From the NCBI RefSeq assembly GCF_011045095.1, contig NZ_JAALDL010000014.1, forward strand, positions 97,569 to 161,568: a stretch of DNA of 64,000 nucleotides, written 5' to 3'. Position 1 is the first letter of the stretch. Every line of letters starts with the position of its first letter. Positions 9,854 to 19,502 of the stretch are shown in pieces. The DNA is from Grimontia sedimenti (lineage in GTDB: Bacteria; Pseudomonadota; Gammaproteobacteria; Enterobacterales; Vibrionaceae). Made by a program: the position numbers and the translations under genes. The notes under the pieces were generated by a model. That model worked only from the letters and a program-made list of their open reading frames with translations. It was not told the origin of the DNA and did no database searches.

Positions 9854-11040
9854 TTATTTAACGTGGCACGCGAAACCTTTCAGGTAGAAACCTTCTGGGT
9901 AGCCGCTATCAATTGGGTGATCAGCAGCTTGCTCAAAACGCTCGATAAATTGAACGCTGCGGTGGGCATCCAGCGCTGCATCGGCAATGATCTTCTGGAA
10001 CAGCGCGTTATCCATCAGACCTGAGCAAGAATATGTCAGCAGTGTGCCGCCTGGCTTCAGGATCTGCATAGCTAACATGTTGATGTCTTTGTAGCCACGA
10101 CATGCACCGGTCAGTTGGGCTTTAGATTCTGCAAACTTAGGTGGGTCCATAATGACCACATCAAATAGTTCCCCGGCATCACGGTATTCGCGCAGTAGCT
10201 TAAAGACGTCTGCATTGACGAATTGTGCTTTCGAGAGGTCATAACCGTTCATTTCGGCATTAGACTTTGCGATATCGAGAGCAGGCTGCGAAACATCGAC
10301 GTTGATGACTTCCGCTGCATTGCCTTTCAGCGAGTACAGGCCAAATCCGCCGGTGTAACAGAAGCAGTTCAAAACACGCTTGCCGTTAACGTATTTGACG
10401 GCCGCTTCACGGCTGTCGCGTTGGTCCAGATAGAATCCGGTTTTGTGACCGCCAGTGATATCGACGCTGATTTTTACGCCGTTCTCTTCAATGACTACAG
10501 ATGCTGGTGGCATTTCACCATGAAGAACGCCTGTACGCTCTTTCAGGCCTTCTTTCTTGCGCACTGATACATCTGAACGCTCGTAAATGCTGCACTCTGG
10601 ATATTGTGCGTTAAGCGCTTCTACCAGGTTGTCTTTTTGTGCTTCTGCGCCAGCACTTAAAAGCTGACAAACCAAGAAGTTCTCATAGCGATCGATGGTA
10701 ATGCCAGGTAAACCATCAGACTCCGCGGCAATCAGGCGGTAACCAGTCAGGCCATCACGGGCAGCCAAAACATCACGCAGACCTTGCGCTTCCTGAAGGC
10801 GTTTTTAAAGAACTCAACGTTGACTTCTTCTTTTTCGAATGTCCAAACACGGACACGAATTTGGGAATTAGGAGAAAACGCACCGCGGGCCAGCCATTGG
10901 CCCTGATGATCATATACATCCACTGTCTGACCGAGGGAAGGTTTACCTTCGACGCGTTGAATACCACGGGAGAACACCCATGGGTGGCGACGGCGCAGTG
11001 ATTTTTCACGGCCTTTAACCAGATAAACAGACGGATTCAT
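9854..11040 (-). pseudogene. rlmI: rlmI, 23S rRNA m5C1962 methyltransferase, one-base frameshift
   Basis: The N-terminal part (from 11040; [23 protein letters not shown], the PUA-like domain) matches RlmI but leaves frame after VEFFK. The remaining protein resumes in another frame with RDGLTGYRL and continues to the end (SAM-binding GGFGLYSL, catalytic region DPPKFAES and SCSGLM). The break is at an A5 run (T5 on the plus strand, 10802-10806); adding one A restores the expected KRLQEAQ sequence. The intact protein would be about 396 residues, matching E. coli RlmI. The cause is a sequencing error, a real deletion, or -1 slippage on AAA AAC. Confidence 0.85.
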
Positions 11041-11135
11041 TGGTTTTTCCTAACTTCAATATGGGGATACTGGGAGGGTTGAACCCAGTAACCAGTAAAA
11101 GGTGCTGTATTGTCAGAGAAGCTCGCCAATAATGC

Positions 11136-11166
11136 AAACGGCCGCACAATGGGCGGCCGTTTTTTC
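11136..11166 (-). terminator. hairpin downstream of the chemoreceptor gene
   Basis: AAACGGCCGC/GCGGCCGTTT stem at 11136-11162, 14 bases beyond the mcp stop. The T run is strong on the plus strand and weaker on the minus strand (TTTGCATT). Confidence 0.65.
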
Positions 11167-11179
11167 ATCAAATCGGCGA

Positions 11180-12565
11180 TTATTCTGTACGAAGGCCTTT
11201 CACCAGATCAGTAAGACTGGATGATTGTTTTTGCAGATTCGTGACATCTTGAGATGTTTGTTGAATCATTTCGCTCACCTGCCATGCTTGTTGGCGCACG
11301 CGTTCAACATCTGAAGAGATGGTGCCTGCCACGCTACCTTGTTGGTTCGCAGCAGTGGCGATTTCGGTGCTGCGGTCGGTGATACGTTGACTGCGCTCAG
11401 AAATAGAGCTGATTTCCAGATCGATGTTTTGCATCAAGCTTTCACTCGCTGCTGCGTTATCAACGGTGCCTTGCATCACGCCACGCAGATGTGCGGTGTT
11501 GTTCTCAAGATCCTGAATCATGCGTTGGATTTCAACGGTAGTCTGCTGTGTGCGTCCAGCCAGAGAGCGTACTTCATCTGCAACAACAGCAAAGCCACGG
11601 CCTTGTTCGCCTGCGCGTGCCGCTTCAATCGCTGCGTTCAGTGCCAGCAGGTTGGTCTGCTCTGAAATCGCACTGATGGTCGCAACCATGCTGCCGATTT
11701 CATTCGAATTCTGTTCCAGTGAAGCCACTGCTTGCGAAGCGGCTTCAATTTCAGATGCCAGAGCCTGAATTGCCTGAAGCGTTTGGGTCACCTGAGTACG
11801 GCTTTGTTGGGAAGCAACACCTGCCTCAGAAATTTCGTCTGATGTTTGTTCTGCATGAGAGGCAACATCACGGATCGAACCTGCCATTTCTTCCGTCGCA
11901 CTTGCCAGAGAATCAAGGTAAGTACGTTGCTCCGTTGAGAGGTTCTCACTGTCTGCGCTACGGCGACCCAGATCCGCTGACAGCTCCTCCATCAATTGCG
12001 AAGCGCTCTTGATGGCTTTTACCAGACCATGTTCGCGGTCAGCGACATTGTCGACCGTGGTGGCGATAATGCTGAATTCATCGCGAACAGGAAAGAAGTT
12101 CATACGGCTGGTGAGGTCGCCGTCAAGCATGCGCTGCAGAGCATGGTTCATGGTATACATGGCACCGCCAATAAAGCTCGACACGTAATGCAACGCCATC
12201 AAACCCAGAACAAACAACACAACCATCAATACCCAAGACGTAGCGCTGATTTGTGCCCAAAAACCGATGGTGTCGGCTGGTGCATAGGTTGCTGCAGCAC
12301 CGTATGCGGAAGTTTGTTTAATACCGTTTTGAGCCAGCAAACTTGCGGCTTCGGTAGCACTGATGTCGTAGTGAGACAACACTGCCGTCAGCGCTGCACT
12401 ATGTTTTTCTTGTACCTGTGCAACCTGGGCTTCAGAAGCAGAGTAGAAAATTGAACCCGTTGCGACAGCAAGAGCAACAATGAAAACATAAAGTGCGTAG
12501 AATTTTTCTTTTAGACTGAGTTTGATCAGAAACTGGTCAACCCAGCGGAATGGAGTTTCTTTCAT
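11180..12565 (-). CDS. methyl-accepting chemotaxis protein
   Basis: About 461 residues. TM1 is at about 23-43, followed by a short periplasmic sensor of only about 65 residues, TM2 at about 111-131, a HAMP-like linker, and a long cytoplasmic signalling domain. The hairpin tip is [20 protein letters not shown] followed by [15 protein letters not shown], where CheA/CheW bind. It transduces an unknown stimulus to the flagellar motor. The ATG at 12565 is preferred over an upstream start at 12670 because GGAGGAG precedes it and the upstream extension overlaps yccX on the other strand. It is inserted between rlmI and yccX, which are adjacent in E. coli. Confidence 0.92.
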   Translation of the reverse strand: MKETPFRWVDQFLIKLSLKEKFYALYVFIVALAVATGSIFYSASEAQVAQVQEKHSAALTAVLSHYDISATEAASLLAQNGIKQTSAYGAAATYAPADTIGFWAQISATSWVLMVVLFVLGLMALHYVSSFIGGAMYTMNHALQRMLDGDLTSRMNFFPVRDEFSIIATTVDNVADREHGLVKAIKSASQLMEELSADLGRRSADSENLSTEQRTYLDSLASATEEMAGSIRDVASHAEQTSDEISEAGVASQQSRTQVTQTLQAIQALASEIEAASQAVASLEQNSNEIGSMVATISAISEQTNLLALNAAIEAARAGEQGRGFAVVADEVRSLAGRTQQTTVEIQRMIQDLENNTAHLRGVMQGTVDNAAASESLMQNIDLEISSISERSQRITDRSTEIATAANQQGSVAGTISSDVERVRQQAWQVSEMIQQTSQDVTNLQKQSSSLTDLVKGLRTE

Positions 12566-12663
12566 GGTGTGAGCTCCTCCAATAAATGTGAGCACATGCA
12601 TATATACCGTATGGCATATTACACCGTTACATATGCATAACACTAATAAAGGGATAGTGATAG

Positions 12664-12936
12664 ATGTCACATATATGCGTCAAAGCTGTCGTTTCTGGCA
12701 AAGTTCAAGGAGTTGGGTTCAGGTTTCACACGGCTCATGAAGGCTTAAAGTTATCGCTGAGCGGTTATGCAAGAAATGAGTCTGATGGGACAGTGACCGT
12801 TTTAATGTGTGGTGACGAGAAGAATGTGCAGGCACTGCTATCGTGGTTGGATAAAGGGCCACCAACGGCGAACGTCACCGGGCTGATTCATGAACATGTC
12901 GATTGGCAGGCTATTGATGGTTTTTCTATTCAGTAG
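12664..12936 (+). CDS. yccX: acylphosphatase
   Basis: 90 residues. The acylphosphatase signature [12 protein letters not shown] (phosphate-binding loop with Arg) and [11 protein letters not shown] (catalytic Asn) are both present, and the length is typical. The cytosolic enzyme hydrolyses acyl-phosphates such as carbamoyl phosphate. It is divergent from the mcp gene and convergent with tusE. A GGGATAG-type ribosome site lies upstream. In E. coli yccX is also beside tusE. Confidence 0.92.
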   Translation: MSHICVKAVVSGKVQGVGFRFHTAHEGLKLSLSGYARNESDGTVTVLMCGDEKNVQALLSWLDKGPPTANVTGLIHEHVDWQAIDGFSIQ

Positions 12937-12943
12937 CGAAACG

Positions 12944-12972
12944 AAAAGAGGAGCCATTAGGCTCCGCTTTTA
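12944..12972. terminator. bidirectional terminator between yccX and tusE
   Basis: GGAGCC-ATTA-GGCTCC (12950-12965) with A/T flanks serves the convergent genes yccX (+) and tusE (-). It slightly overlaps the tusE stop. Confidence 0.7.
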
Positions 12973-13299
12973 AATGCACTTCACTGGCTTTGGCAAACCT
13001 GCGAGTTTGGTCGCTTGCTTTGCCGGGCCTTTAGGAAACAGCTTATACAGGTAGCGGCTGTTGCCTTTTTCTGGGCCATACTTTTGTTCCATCGACTTTA
13101 CCAGCAGGCGAATAGCAGGGGAGGTGTTGAACTCTTTGTAAAAGTCCTGCACGAAATAAACGACTTCCCAATGCGCCTCAGTCAATTCGATGTTTTCCTG
13201 TTCAGCCAGCATCGGCACCAATTCTTCATGCCAATCGGCAAAATTTTTCAGATAACCCTGAGCATCGGTTTCGATTTGCTTACCGTTTAATTCCAACAT
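12970..13299 (-). CDS. tusE: TusE sulfurtransferase, tRNA 2-thiouridine synthesis
   Basis: 109 residues, the same length as E. coli TusE. The penultimate residue is Cys (VKCI, Cys108), the position of the TusE acceptor cysteine. DsrC-like body with [12 protein letters not shown]. TusE accepts sulfur from TusBCD and passes it to MnmA for U34 thiolation of tRNA. I use the ATG at 13299, with GAGG upstream; an upstream in-frame start (13398) would add a 33-residue extension absent from the family. Confidence 0.93.
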   Translation of the reverse strand: MLELNGKQIETDAQGYLKNFADWHEELVPMLAEQENIELTEAHWEVVYFVQDFYKEFNTSPAIRLLVKSMEQKYGPEKGNSRYLYKLFPKGPAKQATKLAGLPKPVKCI

Positions 13300-13363
13300 G
13301 GATAACCTCGTACTTCGAACGCGCAAAGGATAATACCTAAACCGGTACAAAAAAAGGCTGAAA

Positions 13364-13392
13364 CAAAAAAAGCTCCCGAAGGAGCTTTTTAT
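13364..13392 (-). terminator. yccA terminator
   Basis: AGCTCC-CGAA-GGAGCT (13371-13386) flanked by A7 and T5, 16 bases past the yccA stop. Confidence 0.8.
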
Positions 13393-13407
13393 CATCAAGC
13401 TGTTCGA

Positions 13408-14073
13408 TTAATCATCGCCACCGAAAATGCCAAGCAGTTGCAGCAGGCTCAGGAACAGGTTGTAGATGGACACATACAGGCTGATGGTCGCTGAGATGTA
13501 GTTAGTTTCACCACCGCGAACAATTGACTGAGTAGTCAGCAGAATAACACCTGTTGAGAACAGTACGAAGATACCGCTGATTGCTACTGACAGCATTGGC
13601 ATTTGCAGGAAGATGTTAGCAATCATACCTACTACCAGTACAACAAAACCGGCCAACAGCATGCCGTTCAGGAACGACAGGTCACGTTTAGTGGTCAGTG
13701 CGTACGCTGAACACGCCATAAAGGTCAGCGCGGTACCACCAAGTGCTGGTGCAATCGCCCAACCCATGCCGGCGCCTACGTACATGTTCAGGATAGGGCC
13801 AAGGGTGTAACCAGTAAAACCTGTAAACAGGAAGGTAAACACCAAACCCATCGAGTTGTTCTTGTTCTTTTCAGTCAAGAACAGCAGACCGTAGAAACCA
13901 ACCAAAGTGATGATGATGCCTGGGTACGGCAGGTTCGCAGCCATTGATACGCCAGCTACAACAGCCGCCCATACCAGAGTCAGTGACAACAGAAAGTAGG
14001 TGTTACGCAGTACTTTGTTTGTCGCCAATGCACTCTCTTGTGTTTGACTGGCTGAAACAAAACGTTCGTTCAT
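13408..14073 (-). CDS. yccA: YccA, Bax-inhibitor-1 family membrane protein
   Basis: 221 residues with seven predicted hydrophobic helices and the family C-terminal feature [15 protein letters not shown]. coli YccA is an inner-membrane protein that modulates FtsH proteolysis of SecY, and the family is conserved. Gene order yccA/tusE is as in E. coli. Its promoter lies in 14074-14240. Confidence 0.9.
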   Translation of the reverse strand: MNERFVSASQTQESALATNKVLRNTYFLLSLTLVWAAVVAGVSMAANLPYPGIIITLVGFYGLLFLTEKNKNNSMGLVFTFLFTGFTGYTLGPILNMYVGAGMGWAIAPALGGTALTFMACSAYALTTKRDLSFLNGMLLAGFVVLVVGMIANIFLQMPMLSVAISGIFVLFSTGVILLTTQSIVRGGETNYISATISLYVSIYNLFLSLLQLLGIFGGDD

Positions 14074-14240
14074 AGGTTTCTCCCAATGGGGTACATACAG
14101 TATCTATTACGACATTAATGGCGTCTTCGGCTTAATTTTTCAAGTCACAATTGTCGCACAAGTGATAATAATGCGGCTTAGCCTCTGAAAATACTAATAT
14201 ATCGTGCCACACGGTCGCATTCGAGTTTGTAAATGGATGT

Positions 14241-14280
14241 TAATAAGCCGCTACACTCAGTAAGTGTAGCGGCTTTTTAT
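14241..14280. terminator. terminator hairpin after aapP
   Basis: Long stem AGCCGCTACACT/AGTGTAGCGGCT (14246-14274) with loop CAGTA. The T run is stronger in the plus direction, but the aapP gene (minus) ends just beyond it. Confidence 0.75.
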
Positions 14281-14286
14281 TAACAA

Positions 14287-15036
14287 TTAGTGATGCAGGA
14301 TTTGGCTGAGGAAGAGCTGAGTGCGGTCAGACTGTGGATTGTTGAAGAATTCCTCTGGAACATTTTCTTCAATAATTTCACCGGCATCCATGAAGATAAC
14401 GCGGTCTGCCACTTCTTTCGCAAAGCCCATTTCGTGTGTCACGCACAGCATGGTCATGCCTTCTTCTGCCAGCTCAACCATAACATCGAGTACCTCACGA
14501 ACCATTTCTGGGTCGAGTGCCGAGGTGGGCTCGTCAAAAAGCATGACGTTAGGGTTCATGCACAATGAACGGGCAATCGCTACACGCTGCTGCTGACCAC
14601 CAGACAGTTGACCAGGGTACTTGTCAGCCTGCTCTGGGATTTTTACGCGCTCGAGATACTTCATGGCGATCGCTTCTGCTTCGTCTTTCGGCATCTTCTT
14701 CACCCAAATAGGGGCAAGGGTGCAGTTTTCCAGAACAGTAAGGTGCGGAAAGAGGTTGAAGTGTTGGAAACACATTCCGACTTCTTTACGCACTGCTTCG
14801 ATGTTTTTCAAATCGTCCGTCAATTCGGTGCCTGCAACAACGATCGAGCCTTGTTGATGCTCTTCAAGACGGTTGATGCAGCGAATCATGGTTGATTTGC
14901 CTGAACCTGAAGGGCCACAAATAACGATTTTCTCGCCTTTCGCGACCGACAGGTTGATGTTTTTCAGTACATGAAACTGACCGTACCATTTGTTCATATC
15001 GGTCAGTTTGATAACAGGGGCGTCTTGTTGACTCAT
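14287..15036 (-). CDS. aapP: amino-acid ABC transporter ATPase AapP
   Basis: 249 residues. Walker [10 protein letters not shown], signature LSGGQQQRV, Walker [15 protein letters not shown]-loop THEMGF. It powers uptake by the AapQM permease in the inner membrane. It is the last gene of aapJQMP, 18 bases downstream of aapM. Confidence 0.93.
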   Translation of the reverse strand: MSQQDAPVIKLTDMNKWYGQFHVLKNINLSVAKGEKIVICGPSGSGKSTMIRCINRLEEHQQGSIVVAGTELTDDLKNIEAVRKEVGMCFQHFNLFPHLTVLENCTLAPIWVKKMPKDEAEAIAMKYLERVKIPEQADKYPGQLSGGQQQRVAIARSLCMNPNVMLFDEPTSALDPEMVREVLDVMVELAEEGMTMLCVTHEMGFAKEVADRVIFMDAGEIIEENVPEEFFNNPQSDRTQLFLSQILHH

Positions 15037-15054
15037 AAATACAATCCTTGTTCT

Positions 15055-16155
15055 TTATCGCTTGTGACCGGTATGAAGCTTGTTTTCCAGAAAGATACTG
15101 TATCGGGACATACCGAAACAGAAGATCCAGAAAACGAGAGCAACGAACACGTAGCTTTCTGTTGCAAAACCGAGCCAGTTCGGGTCGGTATTCGCGGCCT
15201 GGCCGATACCTAGTACATCAAACATACCGATAATCAATACCAGACTGGTGTCTTTAAACAGACCGATAAAGGTATTTACGATGGATGGAATCGTGATTTT
15301 GAGCGCCTGGGGAAGAATGATGAGATTCATCTTCTTCCAGTATGTGAGTCCCAGGGCATCAGCAGCTTCATACTGGCCTTTTGGAATGGCCTGAAGACCA
15401 CCACGTACCACCTCTGCCATGTATGCCGAAGCAAACATGACCACACCAATCAGTGCGCGCACCAATTTGTTGGTTTCCGATTCACCCGACATGAACAATG
15501 GCAGCATCACTGAAGCCATAAACAGAACGGTGATCAGTGGAACGCCACGCCATACCTCGATGTACACGGTAGAAAGGCTTCGGATGATAGGCATTTCTGA
15601 ACGTCGGCCCAGTGCCAGCACAATACCGATAGGTAGTGAAATCACGATACCCACGATGGCAATGATCATCGTGATCAATAAGCCACCCCAAAGGTGCGTT
15701 TCCACTTTAGGCAGACCAGCCACATCACCAAACAGCAGAAAGACCGCCATGATGGGGAATGCCACCAAGAACAACAGCAGAATCCAACCGCGCTTCGGTG
15801 TCTTTTCGTAGACTAGCAGTGCTGTGAAAATAGCCAGAATCGCGTAAAAGAGTTTAGGGCGCCAGAGCTCTTCGCTTGGATAGAATCCAAACATGAATTG
15901 CTCAAAGCGAACATTGATGAATACCCAACAAGCACCATCGCTTGTGCAGTCTTCACGTGTTGTTCCCACCCAATTAGAATTTAAAAACGCCCAATCGAAC
16001 ACGGCCCACAAGGTCATCAAGGCGATATAAGCCAACACAATTGTCATGAGCGAGTTGAGTGGAGAAGAGAACAGGTTTTTTCTCAGCCAACCGACCGCAC
16101 CTACCGTATTCGGTGGTGGTGGCAGATCAGGTTGAAACTCATGTTTTCTTGTCAT
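15055..16155 (-). CDS. aapM: amino-acid ABC transporter permease AapM
   Basis: 366 residues with an N-terminal extension and a cysteine pair region (CTSDGACW), then the His/Glu/Gln/Arg/opine family permease domain with the EAA-like motif MAEVVRGGLQAIPKGQYEAADALGL near residue 250. It forms the membrane channel with AapQ. The ATG is 3 bases downstream of the aapQ stop, indicating tight coupling. The length matches YhdY/AapM. Confidence 0.92.
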   Translation of the reverse strand: MTRKHEFQPDLPPPPNTVGAVGWLRKNLFSSPLNSLMTIVLAYIALMTLWAVFDWAFLNSNWVGTTREDCTSDGACWVFINVRFEQFMFGFYPSEELWRPKLFYAILAIFTALLVYEKTPKRGWILLLFLVAFPIMAVFLLFGDVAGLPKVETHLWGGLLITMIIAIVGIVISLPIGIVLALGRRSEMPIIRSLSTVYIEVWRGVPLITVLFMASVMLPLFMSGESETNKLVRALIGVVMFASAYMAEVVRGGLQAIPKGQYEAADALGLTYWKKMNLIILPQALKITIPSIVNTFIGLFKDTSLVLIIGMFDVLGIGQAANTDPNWLGFATESYVFVALVFWIFCFGMSRYSIFLENKLHTGHKR

Positions 16156-16158
16156 GGG

Positions 16159-17366
16159 TTACCTCTCAACCAGTGCCATCTTGGCGTTGTAAATGTTCAT
16201 CAGCAAGGACGTTAATAAGCTGAGAGTCAAGTAAACCCCCATCGTCATAGCGATAATCTCGATAGCCTGACCCGTTTGGTTCAAGGTCGTACCCGCAAAC
16301 ACTGACACCAGATCCGGATAACCAATAGCCATCGCGAGTGATGAGTTCTTTGTCAGGTTCAGGTATTGGCTGGTCAAAGGTGGAATGATGATACGCATTG
16401 CTTGCGGGATAATAACCAATCGCAGTGTTTTACCGCGCGGTAAGCCCAATGCCATCGCAGCTTCTGTTTGTCCATGGCTCACAGCATTAATACCGGAGCG
16501 GACGATCTCTGCAATAAAAGAGGCCGTGTAAATAGACAAAGCGAGTGTTAACGCCGCTAATTCGGGGATAATGGAAATCCCTCCGCGGAAGTTAAACCCT
16601 TTCAGCTCTGGGTATTCCAGCGATACCGGCATACCTGCAACGAAAAACGCTATCAGCGGTAATCCGATGATGGCTGCCAATGAAATGGTAAATACCGGTG
16701 TTTGCTCACCTGTTGTTTCCTGTTTGCGTTTCGCCCATTTGGCCAGCACAAAGCTGAAAACCAGCGCAGCAGCTAACGCAACAAAGATGATGGTGGAACC
16801 TTCCTCAAAGACGGGACGGGTAAAGAACATACCGCGCACGTTAAGGAAGAAAGATTCACCAATACTGATACTTTCTCTTGGGGAAGGCAGGGCTTGAAGA
16901 ACCGCGAAATACCAGAAGAAAATTTGCAGAAGTAGCGGAATATTTCGGAAGATTTCAATATACACCGCAGCAAAACGGCTTAGCAGCCAGTTGTTCGATA
17001 GTCTCGCAATACCCATCAGAAACCCGATGATAGTTGCGAAGACGATACCGAGTACGGAGACCAACGCGGTATTTAACAGGCCAACAAAAAAGGTTCGGCC
17101 GTAAGAGTACGTTTCATCGTACTCAATCAGCGTCAAACCAATCCCAAATCCCGCTTCCTGTGTTAAAAAGCCAAAACCGGTCGCAATACCACGAGACTCA
17201 AGGTTAGTCAGGGCATTGTTAACGATGGTGTAGACAAAAAACACCAGCGCAATAATAGCTACGGCTTGGAAAACAACAGAGCGAAACGTTGGATTGTAAT
17301 GATGCTTTGCTTCTTCTCTGGACGAGCGACCGATCCAGAGTTCAGCGCATTATCTTTAGATGCCAT
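16159..17366 (-). pseudogene. aapQ: amino-acid ABC transporter permease AapQ, one-base frameshift near the N-terminus
   Basis: The ATG at 17366, with GAGGTG upstream, opens a short frame (MASKDNALNSGSVAR) that ends early. The conserved AapQ N-terminus EAKHHYNPTFRS and the rest of the permease (about 390 residues, including NALTNLESRGIATGFGFL and the EAA-like ISAVSHGQTEAAMALGL region) lie in another frame. One missing base near 17321-17322 explains the change, giving a protein of about 402 residues, the family length. The alternative is a GTG start at 17244 in the second frame, but conserved residues precede it. It forms the permease heterodimer with AapM. Confidence 0.78.
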
Positions 17367-17398
17367 ACATCTGCACCTCTATCCTTATACGTTAATTA

Positions 17399-17422
17399 TG
17401 GGGCACAGAAAACTGTGCCCCA
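17399..17422 (-). promoter_or_regulatory. intercistronic hairpin between aapJ and aapQ
   Basis: Strong GGGGCACAG-AAAA-CTGTGCCCC stem in the gap after aapJ, with no U tract. Such hairpins usually protect the binding-protein mRNA or partly attenuate the permease genes, so more AapJ than AapQMP is made. That role is inferred. Confidence 0.6.
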
Positions 17423-17449
17423 GCATACGTTTATAAAACGAACGACTTA

Positions 17450-18595
17450 TTAGCGGATAGGTGGCGCATACAGGATGCCGCCGTCAGTCCATAGCGCATT
17501 CACACCACGTGAAATTTGCAGTGGAGAGTCTGAGCCTACAGTGCGTTGGAAGCTCTCGTCGTAGTTACCCACTTGTTTGATAACCTGGTAACCCCAGTCA
17601 TCATTCAAGCCAAGGCCTTTACCTTTAGGACCGTCTTGACCCAGGATACGGCGGATGTTTGGATCTTTAGAGTTAACCATCTCGTCAACGTTTGCAGAAG
17701 TGATGTTGAACTCTTCACCATTGATCATGGTGTTCAGTGTCCACTTAGCAATGTTGAACCAGTTGTCATCGCCTTGACGAACAACTGGGCCCAGTGGCTC
17801 TTTAGAGATGATTTCAGGCAGTACCACAGCACTGGCTGGATCTGCCAGCTTGATACGTGACGCATACAGGCCAGACTGGTCGGTAGTCAGCGTGTCACAG
17901 CGGCCAGATTCGAAGCCTTTAACGGTTGCATCATACGTATCGTAAACCACTGGCTTGAAGGACATGCCGTTAGAGCGGAAGTAGTCAGACAGGTTCAGCT
18001 CTGTCGTTGTACCTGATTGAACACATACGGAAGCACCGTCAAGCTCCAGTGCGCTTTTCACGCCCAGATCTTTTTTCACCATGAAGCCTTGGCCGTCATA
18101 GTAGTTAACGCCAACAAAGTTCAGGCCCAGAGTGCCGTCACGTTGCAGTGTCCACGTGGTGTTACGGGAAAGCACGTCGATTTCACCAGATTGCAGCGCG
18201 GTGAAACGCTCTTTCGCTGTCAGAGGAACGAATTTAACTTTGCTCTTGTCACCAAGTACTGCGGCAGCCATGGCTTGACAGAACTCAACGTCAATACCTT
18301 CCCACTCACCGTTAGCGTTAGGGTTAGAGAAACCTGGAAGACCGGTGCTCACACCACAGCTGATAACGCCTGCGTTCTTCACTTTCTCCAGAGTATTTTC
18401 ACCTTGGGCAGAAGGAGCAGGAGCTTGTGCAGTGCTCGCTTTTGCTTCAGACAGTTGCTTTTCTAAAGAAGCTACCTGCTTTTGAAGGTCGTCGATTTGC
18501 TTCTGACTTTCAGCGCTGTTTCCACCGCTGTCACAGCCTGCAAGCAGTAGAGCTGAGAGCACTGCAAGCCCGAGTGTCGACTTTTTATTAACCAT
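17450..18595 (-). CDS. aapJ: amino-acid ABC substrate-binding lipoprotein AapJ
   Basis: About 381 residues. The signal peptide ends with lipobox LLLAGC, then a coiled-coil-like segment (QKQIDDLQKQVASLEKQL), a Pro/Ala linker, and the periplasmic type-3 binding domain (LEKVKNAGVISCGVSTGL). AapJ captures general L-amino acids and delivers them to AapQMP. The ATG at 18595 is preferred over an upstream TTG. The lipobox plus coiled coil is an unusual extension compared with soluble AapJ. Confidence 0.9.
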   Translation of the reverse strand: MVNKKSTLGLAVLSALLLAGCDSGGNSAESQKQIDDLQKQVASLEKQLSEAKASTAQAPAPSAQGENTLEKVKNAGVISCGVSTGLPGFSNPNANGEWEGIDVEFCQAMAAAVLGDKSKVKFVPLTAKERFTALQSGEIDVLSRNTTWTLQRDGTLGLNFVGVNYYDGQGFMVKKDLGVKSALELDGASVCVQSGTTTELNLSDYFRSNGMSFKPVVYDTYDATVKGFESGRCDTLTTDQSGLYASRIKLADPASAVVLPEIISKEPLGPVVRQGDDNWFNIAKWTLNTMINGEEFNITSANVDEMVNSKDPNIRRILGQDGPKGKGLGLNDDWGYQVIKQVGNYDESFQRTVGSDSPLQISRGVNALWTDGGILYAPPIR

Positions 18596-18604
18596 ACCTA
18601 TCAA

Positions 18605-19105
18605 TCCTTTATTGGTTATTACTGGTTGTTACTCATGGACAAGGCTCATAAGAGGCAAGCAGCCTAAAAATGATGTGAACCTCGCAAAACCATTCAGAAG
18701 TTTATTAACACAAAGTTAACAAAAAATAGTATAGGGGTTGAAAACATGGCTGCAAATTGAACAGTTTGGAGGTGTGATCTAGGCATTGATCTTCGAAGAA
18801 ATGAGACAAATTTGAGGAGAAAATGTGAAGAAGTCCAGAACCTAAGATGCTGTTTTTATGTAAATGGATGGTAAATAACTTTAACGAATAGTCAACACGT
18901 GGCAACAATGGCGTTACCCAAGTATTTTTTGGGGTTTAGTTTTGACTAGAATACTGTCTCAAGAATGATTAGATGTTTATGCACTTCCTTTTTCGAAACA
19001 TTGCTTATTTAGTGATAACTGATTGAATATGGGTCAGGAAGTGATTGGTGTGTGCGCATAGTGGCATAAATATAGGCATTCGAATCAAAATGCATAAATA
19101 ATGGG
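18605..19105. other. intergenic region upstream of aapJ and tRNA-Ser
   Basis: About 500 AT-rich bases. It must contain the aapJ promoter (minus strand); no strong coding frame is seen. Confidence 0.5.
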
Positions 19106-19134
19106 TTTACACCATGCAAACTGCACATTAGTAT
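19106..19134 (+). promoter_or_regulatory. tRNA-Ser promoter
   Basis: TTTACA (19106-19111), 17-base spacer, TAGTAT (19129-19134). The tRNA begins 13 bases after the -10 box. Confidence 0.6.
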
Positions 19135-19146
19135 ACGCAGCACCAC

Positions 19147-19237
19147 GGAGAGATGGCTGAGTGGTTGAAAGCACCGGTCTTGAAAACCGGCATACGTTAA
19201 TAGCGTATCTAGGGTTCAAATCCCTATCTCTCCGCCA
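19147..19237 (+). tRNA. tRNA-Ser (anticodon UGA)
   Basis: GGAGAGATGG starts the acceptor arm and the encoded CCA ends at 19237, giving 91 nt. The anticodon loop is CTTGAAA (anticodon TGA) and the variable arm is long (CATACGTTAATAGCGTATC), a class II serine tRNA. The T-loop GGTTCAAATCC is intact. Confidence 0.97.
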
Positions 19238-19243
19238 TATTAG

Positions 19244-19275
19244 AAAAGGCCGCTGAACTATCAGCGGCCTTTTTG
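19244..19275 (+). terminator. terminator of tRNA-Ser
   Basis: AGGCCGCTGA-ACTA-TCAGCGGCCT stem (19247-19270) and a T run, just after the tRNA. Confidence 0.85.
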
Positions 19276-19502
19276 CTTTCTATGCCGGTTGAGTAAACGA
19301 CCCCCCGAAAATTGATTGAAATTATTCCTCATCCTTGCAATTCATTTCGAGTGATACCTCTTTTGGGAGTGTGCGAAAACCGTTTTTCTGATTTGTTATG
19401 GCAATGCTAAGGGTTTGATTCTTAAAATTAAGAAACTCAATCAAGCTTAGGCTTTGCAAAAAGTAGTACGAAGCCCTCGCATTCAGGAAAAGGATGATCT
19501 GA

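Noticed and set aside
13300-13398. N-terminal extension of tusE
   Set aside because: TusE is 109 residues, with Cys108; the extension has no ribosome site and covers a terminator.
19147-19237. tRNA-Ser as an integration site for an island
   Set aside because: No integrase, direct repeat of the tRNA 3' end or phage genes were found next to it.
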